Shown here piece by piece: positions 17,863-27,197 of a stretch of 64,000 nucleotides of DNA. The DNA lies in NCBI GenBank assembly GCA_034189125.1, contig JAXHVB010000018.1, positions 1 to 64,000 on the forward strand. Reading direction: 5' to 3'. The position numbers were made by a program, and so were the translations under genes. Each line of letters starts with the position of its first letter. Position 1 is the stretch's first letter. Under the pieces are notes generated by a model. The model had not been told where the DNA came from. It did no database searches and saw nothing but the letters and a program-made list of their open reading frames with translations. Origin of the DNA: UBA5862 sp002408105 (GTDB lineage Bacteria; Pseudomonadota; Gammaproteobacteria; Pseudomonadales; UBA5862).

Positions 17863-19391
17863 GGCAGGTTCCTACGCAGAATGTGCCGTTGGCTTGGCCA
17901 CGTGCCATTGGTGTGCTCATCGGGTTGGTTGGCCTGGTGGTTCTTGGCATGGCCGGTAGCTTCGTGGCGATGGTGGAGATCTGGTGGCGTTCTGAGACCT
18001 TCGCCCACGGGTTCCTGATTGCGCCCATTGCGCTGTATCTGGTGTACCGCAAACGCGATGCGCTGCAACGCCTTGCGCCGAGACCCACTTTTTGGGCAGT
18101 GCCCTTGCTGTTCGGTTGTGGGGCGGTGTGGTCGCTCGCGCGCCTGGTGGACGTGGCGGTGATCGAGCAGGCCGCGGCCGTGGCCATGTTGCCTCTGGTG
18201 GTCTGGGCCGTTCTGGGAACGGCAGTGGTGCGTGTCCTCCTGTTCCCTCTGGCGTACCTGTTTTTCATGGTGCCGGTGGGCGAAGGTTTGATTCCGCCGC
18301 TCATGGACTTCACTGCCCGCTTTACCGTCGGTGCAATCCGCTTGGTGGGCATCCCGGTTTTCGTCGAAGGCACCTTTTTCAGCATTCCCAGCGGCAACTG
18401 GTCGGTGGTCGAGGGGTGCAGTGGGGTGCGCTATTTGATCGCTTCGGTGGCTCTGGGTGCGCTCTACACCTACCTGAGCTTCAAATCGTGGGTCCGGCGT
18501 TTGTGTTTTATGGGCTTGTTCATTGTGGTGCCCATCATCGCCAATGGCATGCGCGCTTTCATGATCGTCATGATCGCCCACTTCAGTGACATGAAGCTGG
18601 CCCTGGGCGTCGATCATTTCATTTATGGCTGGGTGTTTTTCGGTCTGGTGATGTTTCTGCTGTTTACGCTTGGGCTTTTTTTTCAAGAGGCCGATGCCGA
18701 GACCAGCAGTGGCGCCGAGGCGAAGTCTGGAGCGGCCACACCAAACCGCAGACCTTCCGGCAGGCTCGCACTGATCACACCTTGGGCCGCCGGGGCTGTG
18801 GTGGCACTTTGGCCTGGCTTGATGTGGATTCAGTCCGGCCCGGACAACGAGGTGGGGGATTGGCAGCTGGCATTGCCGGAGCAGTTCTCGGGCTACCGCC
18901 GCGCGAGATCCAGCTTTACCACCTGGGTGCCGGCGTACCAGAACCCTGACCAGGAGCGCCACTTCTGGTTCCGACGGGGCGACGACTGGATTGGGGTCTA
19001 CCTGGCACGGTACGCCAGCCAGCGTCAGAACGCCGAGTTGATCAATTCTCAGAACCAGTGGGTCCCGCAAAAACACCCGGAGTGGCAGCAGGTGGCGCGA
19101 AGCGCCCACATGCCTGCTTCCGTGGTCGCCCTAAAATCGGTGTCACAGGGTGTGTTGCGCTCCCCCAGTCAGCGCTTGTTGGTGTGGTCCTGGGACAGTT
19201 TTGGGGCTTGGCACGGCGCCAGCCCCTACGTGGGAAAGCTGATGAACGCATACCAGCAATTGCGCCACGGCAATGACGAGGGCATCGGCATTCTGGTGTA
19301 CACCCCAATCGAAGGGGATGAGGGCGCTGCCCGCGAGCGTTTGGCGGGCGCAGCCAATGTGCTGGTCCAGGCCTTGGAACCGCTCGATTGA
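17859..19391 (+). CDS. xrtA: Exosortase A fused to EpsI domain
   Basis: A 510-residue two-domain protein. Residues 1-280 are the polytopic exosortase, with eight or so membrane segments and the catalytic triad Cys187 ([10 protein letters not shown]), Arg232 (ANGMRAF) and His253 (GVDHFIYGW). After a linker rich in Ser, Ala and Glu, a membrane segment near residue 310 leads into a periplasmic EpsI-like domain (WQLALPEQF, then [19 protein letters not shown]). Exosortase A recognises PEP-CTERM signals such as the one at 636-722 and is thought to cleave and transfer the protein to a surface anchor. The EpsI fusion is common in XrtA. The ATG lies in an ATGA overlap with the upstream gene. Confidence 0.95.
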   Translation: MRQVPTQNVPLAWPRAIGVLIGLVGLVVLGMAGSFVAMVEIWWRSETFAHGFLIAPIALYLVYRKRDALQRLAPRPTFWAVPLLFGCGAVWSLARLVDVAVIEQAAAVAMLPLVVWAVLGTAVVRVLLFPLAYLFFMVPVGEGLIPPLMDFTARFTVGAIRLVGIPVFVEGTFFSIPSGNWSVVEGCSGVRYLIASVALGALYTYLSFKSWVRRLCFMGLFIVVPIIANGMRAFMIVMIAHFSDMKLALGVDHFIYGWVFFGLVMFLLFTLGLFFQEADAETSSGAEAKSGAATPNRRPSGRLALITPWAAGAVVALWPGLMWIQSGPDNEVGDWQLALPEQFSGYRRARSSFTTWVPAYQNPDQERHFWFRRGDDWIGVYLARYASQRQNAELINSQNQWVPQKHPEWQQVARSAHMPASVVALKSVSQGVLRSPSQRLLVWSWDSFGAWHGASPYVGKLMNAYQQLRHGNDEGIGILVYTPIEGDEGAARERLAGAANVLVQALEPLD

Positions 19392-19425
19392 ACCTGGCAA
19401 ACCAAGCATTCATAAGGAGCCTGGT

Positions 19426-20310
19426 ATGACGCGCAAAGGAATCATTCTGGCGGGTGGGTCGGGCACTCGCCTGCACCCGCTGACGGTAACGGTCAGCAAA
19501 CAACTGATGCCGGTGTACGACAAGCCGATGATCTACTACCCGTTGGCGGCGCTGATGCTGGCGGGGATCCGTGACGTGCTGATCATCACCACCCCCAAGG
19601 ACCAGGCGGCGTTTCAGCAGCTGCTGGGCGACGGCAGCCACTGGGGCATTGCACTGTCCTACGCGGTGCAACCGAACCCCGACGGCCTGGCCCAAGCTTT
19701 TTTGATTGGCGAAGCTTTTTTGGCGGGAGATCCCGCCTGCTTGATCCTTGGAGACAACATCTTCTATGGCGAGGGCCTGTCCAAAAAACTGCAGCGCGCG
19801 GCTGAGAGAGGTCCGGGCGCGACCGTGTTTGGGTACTATGTGCAGGATCCGGAGCGCTACGGCGTGGTCAGCTTCGATGGGGCGGGTCGTGCGGTGTCCC
19901 TGGAGGAGAAACCCGCAGTGGCGAAATCGAACTACGCGGTCACGGGGTTGTACTTTTATGACGCGGATGTGGTCGAGATCGCCAAGGGCATTCGGCCTTC
20001 GCCGCGGGGTGAACTGGAAATCACCGATGTGAACCTGGAGTACCTGGCGCGCGATCAGCTCACCGTCGAGGTGCTGAGCCGCGGTACCGCCTGGCTTGAT
20101 ACCGGGACGCACAACTCGCTGCTTGACGCGGCGAACTTCATTCGGGTGGTTGAGGAGCGGCAAGGGCTGAAAATCGCCTGTCCAGAAGAGGTGGCGTACC
20201 GGATGGGATACATCAATGGCGATGCCCTCTTGGCCTTGGCTGAGCCCCTGCGTAAGAGCGGCTACGGGGAATACCTGGTCAAGCTGCTCAACCAGGAGGT
20301 CCGCCAATGA
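19426..20310 (+). CDS. rmlA: Glucose-1-phosphate thymidylyltransferase
   Basis: A 294-residue nucleotidyltransferase that makes dTDP-glucose, the first step of dTDP-L-rhamnose synthesis. The N-terminal [11 protein letters not shown] (residues 8-18) pyrophosphorylase loop, [24 protein letters not shown] and the [14 protein letters not shown] region are all present, and the length is typical of RmlA. The ATG at 19426 has AAGGAG (19414-19419) at ideal spacing. It is the first gene of rmlACDB; 34 non-coding bases separate it from the exosortase gene, so it probably shares the operon transcript. Confidence 0.97.
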   Translation: MTRKGIILAGGSGTRLHPLTVTVSKQLMPVYDKPMIYYPLAALMLAGIRDVLIITTPKDQAAFQQLLGDGSHWGIALSYAVQPNPDGLAQAFLIGEAFLAGDPACLILGDNIFYGEGLSKKLQRAAERGPGATVFGYYVQDPERYGVVSFDGAGRAVSLEEKPAVAKSNYAVTGLYFYDADVVEIAKGIRPSPRGELEITDVNLEYLARDQLTVEVLSRGTAWLDTGTHNSLLDAANFIRVVEERQGLKIACPEEVAYRMGYINGDALLALAEPLRKSGYGEYLVKLLNQEVRQ

Positions 20311-20855
20311 AGGTCGCCCCAACGCGCCTGCCAGAAGTGCTGTTGATTGAACCCCAGGTGTTTGGGGACGACCGCGGTTTTTTCATGGAGACCTGGCAGC
20401 GGCGCAAGTTCGCCGATGCCGGAATCGACCTGGACTTTGTGCAGGACAACCACAGCCGCTCGGTCCAGGGGGTGCTGCGTGGCCTGCATTACCAACTGCT
20501 GCAACCCCAGGGCAAGCTCGTGCGGGTGACCCTGGGCGAGGTGTTCGATGTGGCGGTCGACCTGCGGCGCAGTTCGCCGCGGTTTGGTGAATGGGTGGGT
20601 GTGACCCTGTCCGCGGCAACCAAGCAAATGCTCTGGGTGCCGCCGGGGTTTGCGCATGGTTTCTATGTGCTGAGTGATGTGGCCGAGTTTCAATACAAGT
20701 GCAGCGACTACTACGCCCCTGAACACGAGCGCAGCCTGCGCTGGAACGACCCCGATCTCGCCATTGATTGGCCCCTGGTGGCCGGTGCAGCCCCGGCGTT
20801 GTCTTCCAAGGATGCCGAGGGGCATTGGTTGGTGAACGCTGAGGTCTATCCATGA
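20307..20855 (+). CDS. rmlC: dTDP-4-dehydrorhamnose 3,5-epimerase
   Basis: A 182-residue cupin that double-epimerises dTDP-4-keto-6-deoxyglucose. Typical segments are [26 protein letters not shown] with the substrate-contacting His, [18 protein letters not shown], and [11 protein letters not shown], with [19 protein letters not shown] near the end. Length is normal for RmlC. The ATG sits in an ATGA overlap with rmlA and is preceded by AGGAGG, and the stop overlaps rmlD in the same way, so the four rhamnose genes are translationally coupled. Confidence 0.97.
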   Translation: MKVAPTRLPEVLLIEPQVFGDDRGFFMETWQRRKFADAGIDLDFVQDNHSRSVQGVLRGLHYQLLQPQGKLVRVTLGEVFDVAVDLRRSSPRFGEWVGVTLSAATKQMLWVPPGFAHGFYVLSDVAEFQYKCSDYYAPEHERSLRWNDPDLAIDWPLVAGAAPALSSKDAEGHWLVNAEVYP

Positions 20856-21718
20856 AGGCGGTGGTCCTGGGGGCGCAGGGGCAGCTCGGTCGTGCGCTTT
20901 GCGAACAGTGTCCGACGGGCATCGACCTGGTTGGATTGGGTCGAGCCGAGGCGGACCTCGCCCAGCCAGGTGCGGCCGCTGCAGCGATCGATGCCCATGC
21001 CCCTGAGTTGGTCATCAACGCCGCTGCCTACACCGCAGTGGATCAGGCGGAATCGGAGCCCGATTTGGCGCACCGGGTCAATGCTGAAGCAGTCGATGAA
21101 ATTGCGCTGCAGTGCCTGCGCCAGGGTGTACGCCTTGTGCACGTGTCTACCGACTTTGTCTTCGATGGCCGGGCCGGCACCCCCTATCGGCCGGGGGATC
21201 AAACCCAGCCCTTGAGTGTGTATGGCGCCAGCAAGCGTGCTGGCGAAGACGCGATTCAGGCGCATTCAGGGCTTTCCAGTGCCATTGTGCGCACCGCCTG
21301 GGTGTACGCGGCCGGCGGCAGCAACTTCGTGCGCACCATGCTGCGGTTGATGGCGGAGCGCGATGCGCTGAAGGTCGTTGCCGATCAGGTGGGAAGTCCG
21401 ACCTGGGCACGGGGGCTCGCGCAGGTGCTGTGGCGAGCCGGCCAAAAGCCGGGATTCAAGGGCATACACCACTACACCGATGCCGGTGTGGCGAGTTGGT
21501 ACGACTTCGCCCTGGCGATCCAAGAGCAGGGGCTCGCCTTGGGTCTGCTGGACCGTTCGATCGAGGTTTCTCCCATCGCCACAGAAGACTACCCAACACC
21601 GGCCGTGCGTCCCCCGTTCAGCGTGTTGGACAAACGCAGCCTGTATACAGGGCTCGATGTGAATCCGGTGCACTGGCGGGTGCAACTGCGCGCAATGATG
21701 CAGGAGCTGAATGCATGA
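20852..21718 (+). CDS. rmlD: dTDP-4-dehydrorhamnose reductase
   Basis: A 288-residue short-chain dehydrogenase that makes dTDP-L-rhamnose with NAD(P)H. The N terminus VVLGAQGQLGRAL forms the nucleotide-binding loop; VINAAAYTAVDQAE, STDFVFDG and the YGASKRAGED motif with catalytic Tyr and Lys follow. The C-terminal part HYTDAGVASWYDFA binds the sugar nucleotide. It is a few residues shorter than the average RmlD but complete. ATGA overlaps join it to rmlC upstream and rmlB downstream. Confidence 0.97.
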   Translation: MKAVVLGAQGQLGRALCEQCPTGIDLVGLGRAEADLAQPGAAAAAIDAHAPELVINAAAYTAVDQAESEPDLAHRVNAEAVDEIALQCLRQGVRLVHVSTDFVFDGRAGTPYRPGDQTQPLSVYGASKRAGEDAIQAHSGLSSAIVRTAWVYAAGGSNFVRTMLRLMAERDALKVVADQVGSPTWARGLAQVLWRAGQKPGFKGIHHYTDAGVASWYDFALAIQEQGLALGLLDRSIEVSPIATEDYPTPAVRPPFSVLDKRSLYTGLDVNPVHWRVQLRAMMQELNA

Positions 21719-22821
21719 CCCAACCCCGTTCGATGCTGATCACCGGGGGCGCCGGATTCATCGGCGCCAACTTCGTCCACCATTGGGCAGCGAAATATCC
21801 CGAGCACCGGCTCGTGGTTCTGGATGCCTTAACCTATGCCGGTAACTTGCAGAGCCTTCAGGGGTTGGATGGGCAACCCAATTACCGGTTTGTGCATGGC
21901 TCGATCAACGACCAGCGCTTGGTTGAACAATTGCTGAAGGAGGAGGGCATTGATTGCATCCTGCATTTCGCCGCTGAAAGCCACGTAGACCGCTCCATCA
22001 CCGGTCCAGATGCCTTCATCGAGACCAACGTGCTTGGCACCCACGCGTTGCTCAAAGCCGCGCGGGCGGTTTGGCTTGCCGGCGACGGCAGGCCGCACCG
22101 CTTCCACCACGTGTCCACCGATGAAGTGTATGGCACCTTGACGCCCACGGACCCGCCGTTCACTGAATCGACTGCGTATGCGCCGAATTCGCCCTACGCG
22201 GCGAGCAAAGCTGCATCCGACCACCTGGTGCGGGCCTACCACGAGACCTATGGGCTCGAAGTCACCACGAGCAACTGCTCCAACAACTACGGCCCCTACC
22301 ATTTTCCCGAGAAACTCATCCCCCTGTGTTTGATCAACATCCTTTCGGGCAAGCCACTGCCCATCTACGGCGATGGGCAACAGGTGCGGGATTGGCTGTA
22401 CGTCGCCGACCACTGCCGCGGCATCGAACGCGTGCTGGAGGTGGGGCGGTCCGGGCGCACCTACAACATTGGTGGCCACAACGAAATGGCCAACCTGGAC
22501 CTCGTGCACAGCCTCTGTGCCCGAGTCGATGCCGCTTTCGCTGAGGCCCCGGAGCTCAGCGAACGCTTTCCCGATGCCCCCCCGGCCAGGGGCAAGGCCA
22601 GCACCGAGTTGATCACCTTCGTGAAGGACCGCCCCGGCCACGACCGGCGCTACGCAATCGACGCGCGACGCGCGACAGAAGAGCTCGGGTTCGTGCCCGC
22701 GGAGACCTTCGAGACCGGCATTGCCAAGACCGTTCACTGGTACCTGGGCCATGAAACCTGGTGGCGCAACGTGCTGAGCGGTGAGTACCGCGACTGGGTC
22801 CAGCAGCAGTACGGTTCCTGA
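21715..22821 (+). CDS. rmlB: dTDP-glucose 4,6-dehydratase
   Basis: A 368-residue extended SDR enzyme forming dTDP-4-keto-6-deoxyglucose. The dinucleotide loop is TGGAGFIGANF; the active site is shown by FHHVSTDEVYGTL and SPYAASKAASDHLV (Tyr-x3-Lys), with the NNYGPYHFPEKLIPL substrate loop and DWLYVADHC. The start is the ATG at 21715 in the overlap with rmlD; the frame is open well upstream of it, but that part is a shadow of rmlD. The gene order rmlA-C-D-B differs from the common rmlBDAC, which helps identify relatives of this locus. Confidence 0.97.
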   Translation: MTQPRSMLITGGAGFIGANFVHHWAAKYPEHRLVVLDALTYAGNLQSLQGLDGQPNYRFVHGSINDQRLVEQLLKEEGIDCILHFAAESHVDRSITGPDAFIETNVLGTHALLKAARAVWLAGDGRPHRFHHVSTDEVYGTLTPTDPPFTESTAYAPNSPYAASKAASDHLVRAYHETYGLEVTTSNCSNNYGPYHFPEKLIPLCLINILSGKPLPIYGDGQQVRDWLYVADHCRGIERVLEVGRSGRTYNIGGHNEMANLDLVHSLCARVDAAFAEAPELSERFPDAPPARGKASTELITFVKDRPGHDRRYAIDARRATEELGFVPAETFETGIAKTVHWYLGHETWWRNVLSGEYRDWVQQQYGS

Positions 22822-22830
22822 AAGGCCAAG

Positions 22831-23970
22831 GTGAAGCCGAAGGTTACAATCGCCCACGTCGTGCATCGATTCGATATCGGCGGGCTCGAGAACGGCGTCG
22901 TCAACCTGATCAATCGGTTGGGGGATGGATACAGTCACCAAGTGATTGCCCTGACCGAGTGCAATCCGGGGTTTTGTCAGCGCATCTCCCATTCCAATGT
23001 GCAATACCATGCCTTGCACAAGCGGGAGGGTCAGGACTGGCGTATGCTTTGGCGCCTGTACCGGTTGTTGCGGAAGCTGGGGCCGGACATCGTTCATACC
23101 CGCAACCTGGCGACACTCGAAGCCGCCGGGGTGGCATGGCTTGCTGGGGTCCCACTGCGGGTGCATGGTGAACACGGTTGGGACATGACCGACTTGGACG
23201 GGAGCAATGCCCGTTACCAGAGACTGCGCCGGCTGATGGCGCCTTTGATCCATCGCTTCGTCGCACTCTCCTCTCAAGGTGCAGCCTACCTTGTCGACAA
23301 CGTCGGCGTTCCCAGGCGCAAGGTCGTGCGCATCATCAACGGCGTTGATGTGGAGCGGTTTCAAGCTGGTCACGACCGGGGACGACTGCCGGATGGGTTC
23401 GCCCCGGAGGGTACGGTTGTGCTCGGGTCTGTTGGGCGCATTGCAGAGGTCAAAAACCACGTGGCCCTGGCCCGTGCCTTTGTCTTGGCGCATCGGTTGG
23501 CGCCCGCGCAGATGGCGGTGGCTCGCCTGGTCATTGTGGGCGATGGCCCGCAGCGGGGCGCGGTGGAAGCTATACTCACAGGCGCAGGCCTCACGGATCG
23601 ACTGCACTTGGCCGGTGCCCAGTCGGACATACCGGCTTGGATGCGGAGTTTCGACCTGTTCGTTCTGCCGTCTCTGGCTGAAGGCATCTCCAACACCATC
23701 CTCGAGGCCATGGCGGTGGGGCTGCCTGTGGTGGCCACCCAGGTCGGCGGCAACGATGAACTCGTTGCGCCGGGCGAAACCGGGGTGTTGGTGCCCGCTG
23801 GGGACGACTCGGCCCTTGCGAACGCCCTGATCGAGGTGGTTTCGGACCGCGAACTGCGGGCACGTCAGGGAATCAATGCTCGGCAGCGCGCCGAGCATGC
23901 GTTTTCTTTGCAAACGATGGTGGAGCGCTACGCTGCGTTGTACCAGGACCTCGTGGTGGCGCGCGGGTGA
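22831..23970 (+). CDS. XrtA-associated sugar transferase, stp2 family (GT4)
   Basis: A 379-residue GT-B glycosyltransferase of the exosortase-linked stp2 family (TIGR03088). The N-terminal HVVHRFDIGGLENGVVNLIN is distinctive; the donor site shows GSVGRIAEVKNH, LVIVGDGPQR, and the E-x7-E-like stretch LPSLAEGISNTILEAMAVG. It starts at GTG 22831, ten bases after rmlB, with only a weak ribosome-binding site. Being next to the rhamnose genes, it could be a rhamnosyltransferase, but sequence alone does not settle the donor. Confidence 0.92.
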   Translation: MKPKVTIAHVVHRFDIGGLENGVVNLINRLGDGYSHQVIALTECNPGFCQRISHSNVQYHALHKREGQDWRMLWRLYRLLRKLGPDIVHTRNLATLEAAGVAWLAGVPLRVHGEHGWDMTDLDGSNARYQRLRRLMAPLIHRFVALSSQGAAYLVDNVGVPRRKVVRIINGVDVERFQAGHDRGRLPDGFAPEGTVVLGSVGRIAEVKNHVALARAFVLAHRLAPAQMAVARLVIVGDGPQRGAVEAILTGAGLTDRLHLAGAQSDIPAWMRSFDLFVLPSLAEGISNTILEAMAVGLPVVATQVGGNDELVAPGETGVLVPAGDDSALANALIEVVSDRELRARQGINARQRAEHAFSLQTMVERYAALYQDLVVARG

Positions 23971-23998
23971 TGTCGGATCAACGGAGACACTAGCGGCA

Positions 23999-25897
23999 AT
24001 GTGCGGAATCGCTGGCATTTTTCAGATGGGGGTGGGCGATGCCGTGGATCCGAGCGTTCTCGAACGCATGAACCAGGCGCAGTTCCACCGTGGTCCGGAT
24101 GAGGGTGGGTACCACTACGGTCCGGGGCTCGGCCTGGCGCATCGACGGCTTTCGATCATCGACCTTTCCGGAGGCCAGCAGCCCATGGCCGATCAAGAGG
24201 GTCGGGTTGTGGTGGTGTTCAACGGTGAAATTTACAATTTCGCTGAGTTGCGCACCGAGCTGATGGGCCTCGGCCACCACTTCCGCACCCGCAGTGATAC
24301 CGAAGTGCTGGTTGAGGGGTGGAAGGCCTGGGGCGAAGCCTTGGTCCAGCGCTTGCGCGGAATGTTTGCCTTTGCCCTCTGGGACCGGACCGAAGAGACG
24401 GTGTTTCTGGCGCGGGACCGGCTGGGCATCAAGCCCCTCTACTATGGCCTCACGGACCGCGGCGCCCTGGTGTTCGGCTCGGAGCTCAAGGTGGTGCTGG
24501 CGCATCCGGGCATTCGCAGGGACCTAGACCCCCAGGCTGTTGAAGAGTATCTGGCGCTGGGGTATGTGCCCGACCCGCGCTCGATTCTGAGTACCGTCAA
24601 AAAGCTACCCGCAGGCTATCGCCTGCTGTGCCGGAGAAACGATGCGCTGGGCGAGCCCAGGCAGTACTGGGACCTCCCCTTTGCTCCGGTCGACTCCGGC
24701 GATGAACGCCAGCTGTCGGAAGAACTGATTGAACGGTTGCGCGAAGCGGTGCGCATCCGACTGGTCGCCGAAGTGCCCTTGGGTGCGTTCTTGTCTGGCG
24801 GCGTCGATTCCAGTGCAGTGGTCGCGTTGATGGCGCAGCTTCAGTCCGACCCAGTGAACACCTGTTCCATCGGGTTCGATGTGCCGGAGTTCGACGAGAG
24901 CGTTTATGCGCAGCGGGTCGCTCAGCAGTACAATACAGAGCACCACCAGCGCACTGTCAATCCCGATGACTTCGACCTGATCGACCAACTGGCCAGTTTG
25001 TACGACGAGCCGTTTGCAGACAGTTCTGCATTGCCGACCTATCGGGTGTGCCAGTTGGCTCGTGAACGGGTGACAGTCGCGCTCTCTGGCGATGGAGGCG
25101 ATGAGAATTTCGCTGGATACCGCCGCTACCGCTGGCACATGAATGAGGCCCGCATGCGCGGAGTGCTGCCGCGACCGGTGCAGGGGCCAGTCTTTGGCGC
25201 ACTGGGAAGCCTGTATCCAAAGTTGGACTGGGCACCGCGGTTTCTGCGCGCAAAGAGTACGTTTCAAGCCCTCGCCCGTGACCCTGTCGCCGGCTACTAC
25301 AGAAACTTCTGCCTGTTGGTCGACGAGCAGCGTGAGGCCCTCTACAGCGACGCATTCAGGCGCGCGTTACAAGGGTACAACGCGGTGGAATTGTTTCGTT
25401 ACCACGCGGCCCGCAGTCCCAGTGATGACCTGTTGTCTCAGGCGCAGTACATCGACTTCAAAACCTACCTGTCCGGAGACATCCTCACCAAGGTCGATCG
25501 CGCCAGCATGGCCCATGCGCTCGAAGTGCGGGTTCCCATCTTGGACCACCAGTTCGTGGAATGGGTCTCGGGGCTCGCGCCTGCGCTGAAGCTGCGTGGG
25601 CAAGAAGGCAAATACCTGTTGAAAAAAGCGCTGGAACCCCACCTGGGCGCAGACGTTCTGTACCGGGACAAAATGGGCTTCGCAATCCCCGTCGCGCAAT
25701 GGTTCAGAGGGCCACTTCGTGATCGTTTGCACAGTGCGCTGACTGGCGGCGTGCTGGCCGACACGGGGTATTTCAAGACCGAGGCACTGGTGAACCTGTT
25801 CGATCAGCATCAAAGCGGGCGCTCGGACCACAGCGCTGCGCTCTGGTCGCTGATGATGTTTGAGTCCTCGCTGCGCCACTTGCAGGGTGGCCTGTGA
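23999..25897 (+). CDS. XrtA-associated asparagine-synthase-like amidotransferase
   Basis: A 632-residue class II glutamine amidotransferase fused to an asparagine-synthetase domain (TIGR03108 type). The start places the nucleophile Cys at position 2 (MCGIAGIFQ), which fixes ATG 23999 as the true start although the frame opens earlier. The glutaminase half shows FHRGPDEGGY and VVFNGEIYNFAELR; the synthetase half has the PP-loop SGGVDSS (residues 266-272) and SGDGGDENFAGYRRY. In polysaccharide loci these enzymes are thought to amidate uronic acid carboxyls, so it could convert a HexNAcA residue to its amide. Gene order and length match other XrtA loci. Confidence 0.94.
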   Translation: MCGIAGIFQMGVGDAVDPSVLERMNQAQFHRGPDEGGYHYGPGLGLAHRRLSIIDLSGGQQPMADQEGRVVVVFNGEIYNFAELRTELMGLGHHFRTRSDTEVLVEGWKAWGEALVQRLRGMFAFALWDRTEETVFLARDRLGIKPLYYGLTDRGALVFGSELKVVLAHPGIRRDLDPQAVEEYLALGYVPDPRSILSTVKKLPAGYRLLCRRNDALGEPRQYWDLPFAPVDSGDERQLSEELIERLREAVRIRLVAEVPLGAFLSGGVDSSAVVALMAQLQSDPVNTCSIGFDVPEFDESVYAQRVAQQYNTEHHQRTVNPDDFDLIDQLASLYDEPFADSSALPTYRVCQLARERVTVALSGDGGDENFAGYRRYRWHMNEARMRGVLPRPVQGPVFGALGSLYPKLDWAPRFLRAKSTFQALARDPVAGYYRNFCLLVDEQREALYSDAFRRALQGYNAVELFRYHAARSPSDDLLSQAQYIDFKTYLSGDILTKVDRASMAHALEVRVPILDHQFVEWVSGLAPALKLRGQEGKYLLKKALEPHLGADVLYRDKMGFAIPVAQWFRGPLRDRLHSALTGGVLADTGYFKTEALVNLFDQHQSGRSDHSAALWSLMMFESSLRHLQGGL

Positions 25898-25964
25898 GTC
25901 CTGCTTGCGCGCGCGTCCACAACCAGGGTGCGTGCCGTGCCTGCACCCCCTGGCGTTGGCTTCT

Positions 25965-27197
25965 ATGAAGATCCTTCACGTACTCGACCACTCGATTCCG
26001 CTGCAAAGCGGCTACACGTTTCGCACCCGCAACATCCTGCGAGAGCAGCGTGCTCTTGGCTGGGACACACACCAGGTGACAGGGCCCAAGCAACTGAATT
26101 GCGCTGTAGAGCAGGAAGAGATTGACGGGCTTTTGTTTTACCGCACCGGCCCTTGTGCCACAGGGCCGGTGCAATCTCTGCTGCCAGAGCCTGTGCGTGT
26201 CATCCGCCAACTCGAACAGCGCCTCGACGAGGTGATCGCTGCAGTTCAGCCGCAGGTCCTGCACGCGCATTCTCCAGCGCTCGACGGGGTTGCAGCCCTG
26301 CGCGCTGCACGCCGGCACAGGCTGCCGGTGGTGTATGAGTGCCGCGCGTTCTGGGAGGATGCGGCGGTCGACCACGGCACCAGCCGGGAGGGTGGGCTGC
26401 GGTACCGTTTGACCCGCGCCATGGAAACCTGGGTGTTTCGCCATGCCGATGCAGTGACCACCATTTGTGAAGGCTTGCGCGCCGAAATTGCCGCGCGGGG
26501 CGTCCCGGAGTCACGCATCACGGTGATTCCAAACGCGGTGGACCTCAACCACTTCCAGCGGGCCCCCGAGCAGAAGCAAGAAGCGACACGGCTGCGCCAG
26601 GAACTGGGTCTTGGCGACCACAGAGTACTGGGCTTTTTGGGCTCGTTTTACGCCTACGAAGGCCTGGACTTGGCCATCGAATCGCTCCAGGCAATCAACG
26701 ACCCCCGGGTCGTCCTGTTGCTGGTCGGCGGCGGGCCTCAGTCTGAGGCACTTCGCCAGCAGGTGAAGGCGCTGGGCCTGGAAGACCGCGTCCGGTTCAC
26801 GGGGCGGGTGGCGCACGAACAAGTGCAACACTACTACGACTTGGTGGATTTGCTCGTCTATCCGCGCAAGTCCATGCGCTTGACCGAACTGGTCACACCG
26901 CTGAAGCCCCTGGAGGCGATGGCGCAGCACAAACTGGTGTTGGCCTCGGATGTCGGCGGCCACCGGGAGTTGATCTGTGACGGCGAAACTGGCTGGCTGT
27001 TCGAGGCCGGCAGTGCACAGGCGCTGGCGCGCACAGCAGAACGCGTGCTCGCGCTTCCTGAGCACGAGTGGCAGCGGGTTCGGAACAATGGACGACAGTA
27101 CGTAGAAACCGAGCGAAACTGGCCGTTGAGCGTTGCGAAGTACGCCAGCGTGTATGCCGCCGCCACAGCAGACGAGTCCATCCGTGGCACAGCTTGA
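25965..27197 (+). CDS. Exosortase A-associated glycosyltransferase, stp3 family (GT4)
   Basis: A 410-residue GT-B enzyme of the family represented by Daro_2409 (TIGR04063). The N terminus HVLDHSIPLQSGYTFRTRN is diagnostic; the middle has YECRAFWEDAAVDHG, and the donor domain shows GFLGSFYAYEGLDLAI, LLVGGGPQS and PRKSMRLTELVTPLKPLEAMA. It starts at ATG 25965; the frame extends 35 codons upstream but without conserved sequence. The 3' end overlaps the next gene by 14 bases. Confidence 0.93.
   Translation: MKILHVLDHSIPLQSGYTFRTRNILREQRALGWDTHQVTGPKQLNCAVEQEEIDGLLFYRTGPCATGPVQSLLPEPVRVIRQLEQRLDEVIAAVQPQVLHAHSPALDGVAALRAARRHRLPVVYECRAFWEDAAVDHGTSREGGLRYRLTRAMETWVFRHADAVTTICEGLRAEIAARGVPESRITVIPNAVDLNHFQRAPEQKQEATRLRQELGLGDHRVLGFLGSFYAYEGLDLAIESLQAINDPRVVLLLVGGGPQSEALRQQVKALGLEDRVRFTGRVAHEQVQHYYDLVDLLVYPRKSMRLTELVTPLKPLEAMAQHKLVLASDVGGHRELICDGETGWLFEAGSAQALARTAERVLALPEHEWQRVRNNGRQYVETERNWPLSVAKYASVYAAATADESIRGTA

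Noticed and set aside
17364..19109. Minus-strand frame of about 580 codons opposite the glycosyltransferase and exosortase genes
   Set aside because: It has no recognisable domain and overlaps two certain genes.
21829..24018. Minus-strand frame of about 730 codons opposite rmlB and the stp2 gene
   Set aside because: Shadow frame; the plus-strand genes have full catalytic motifs.
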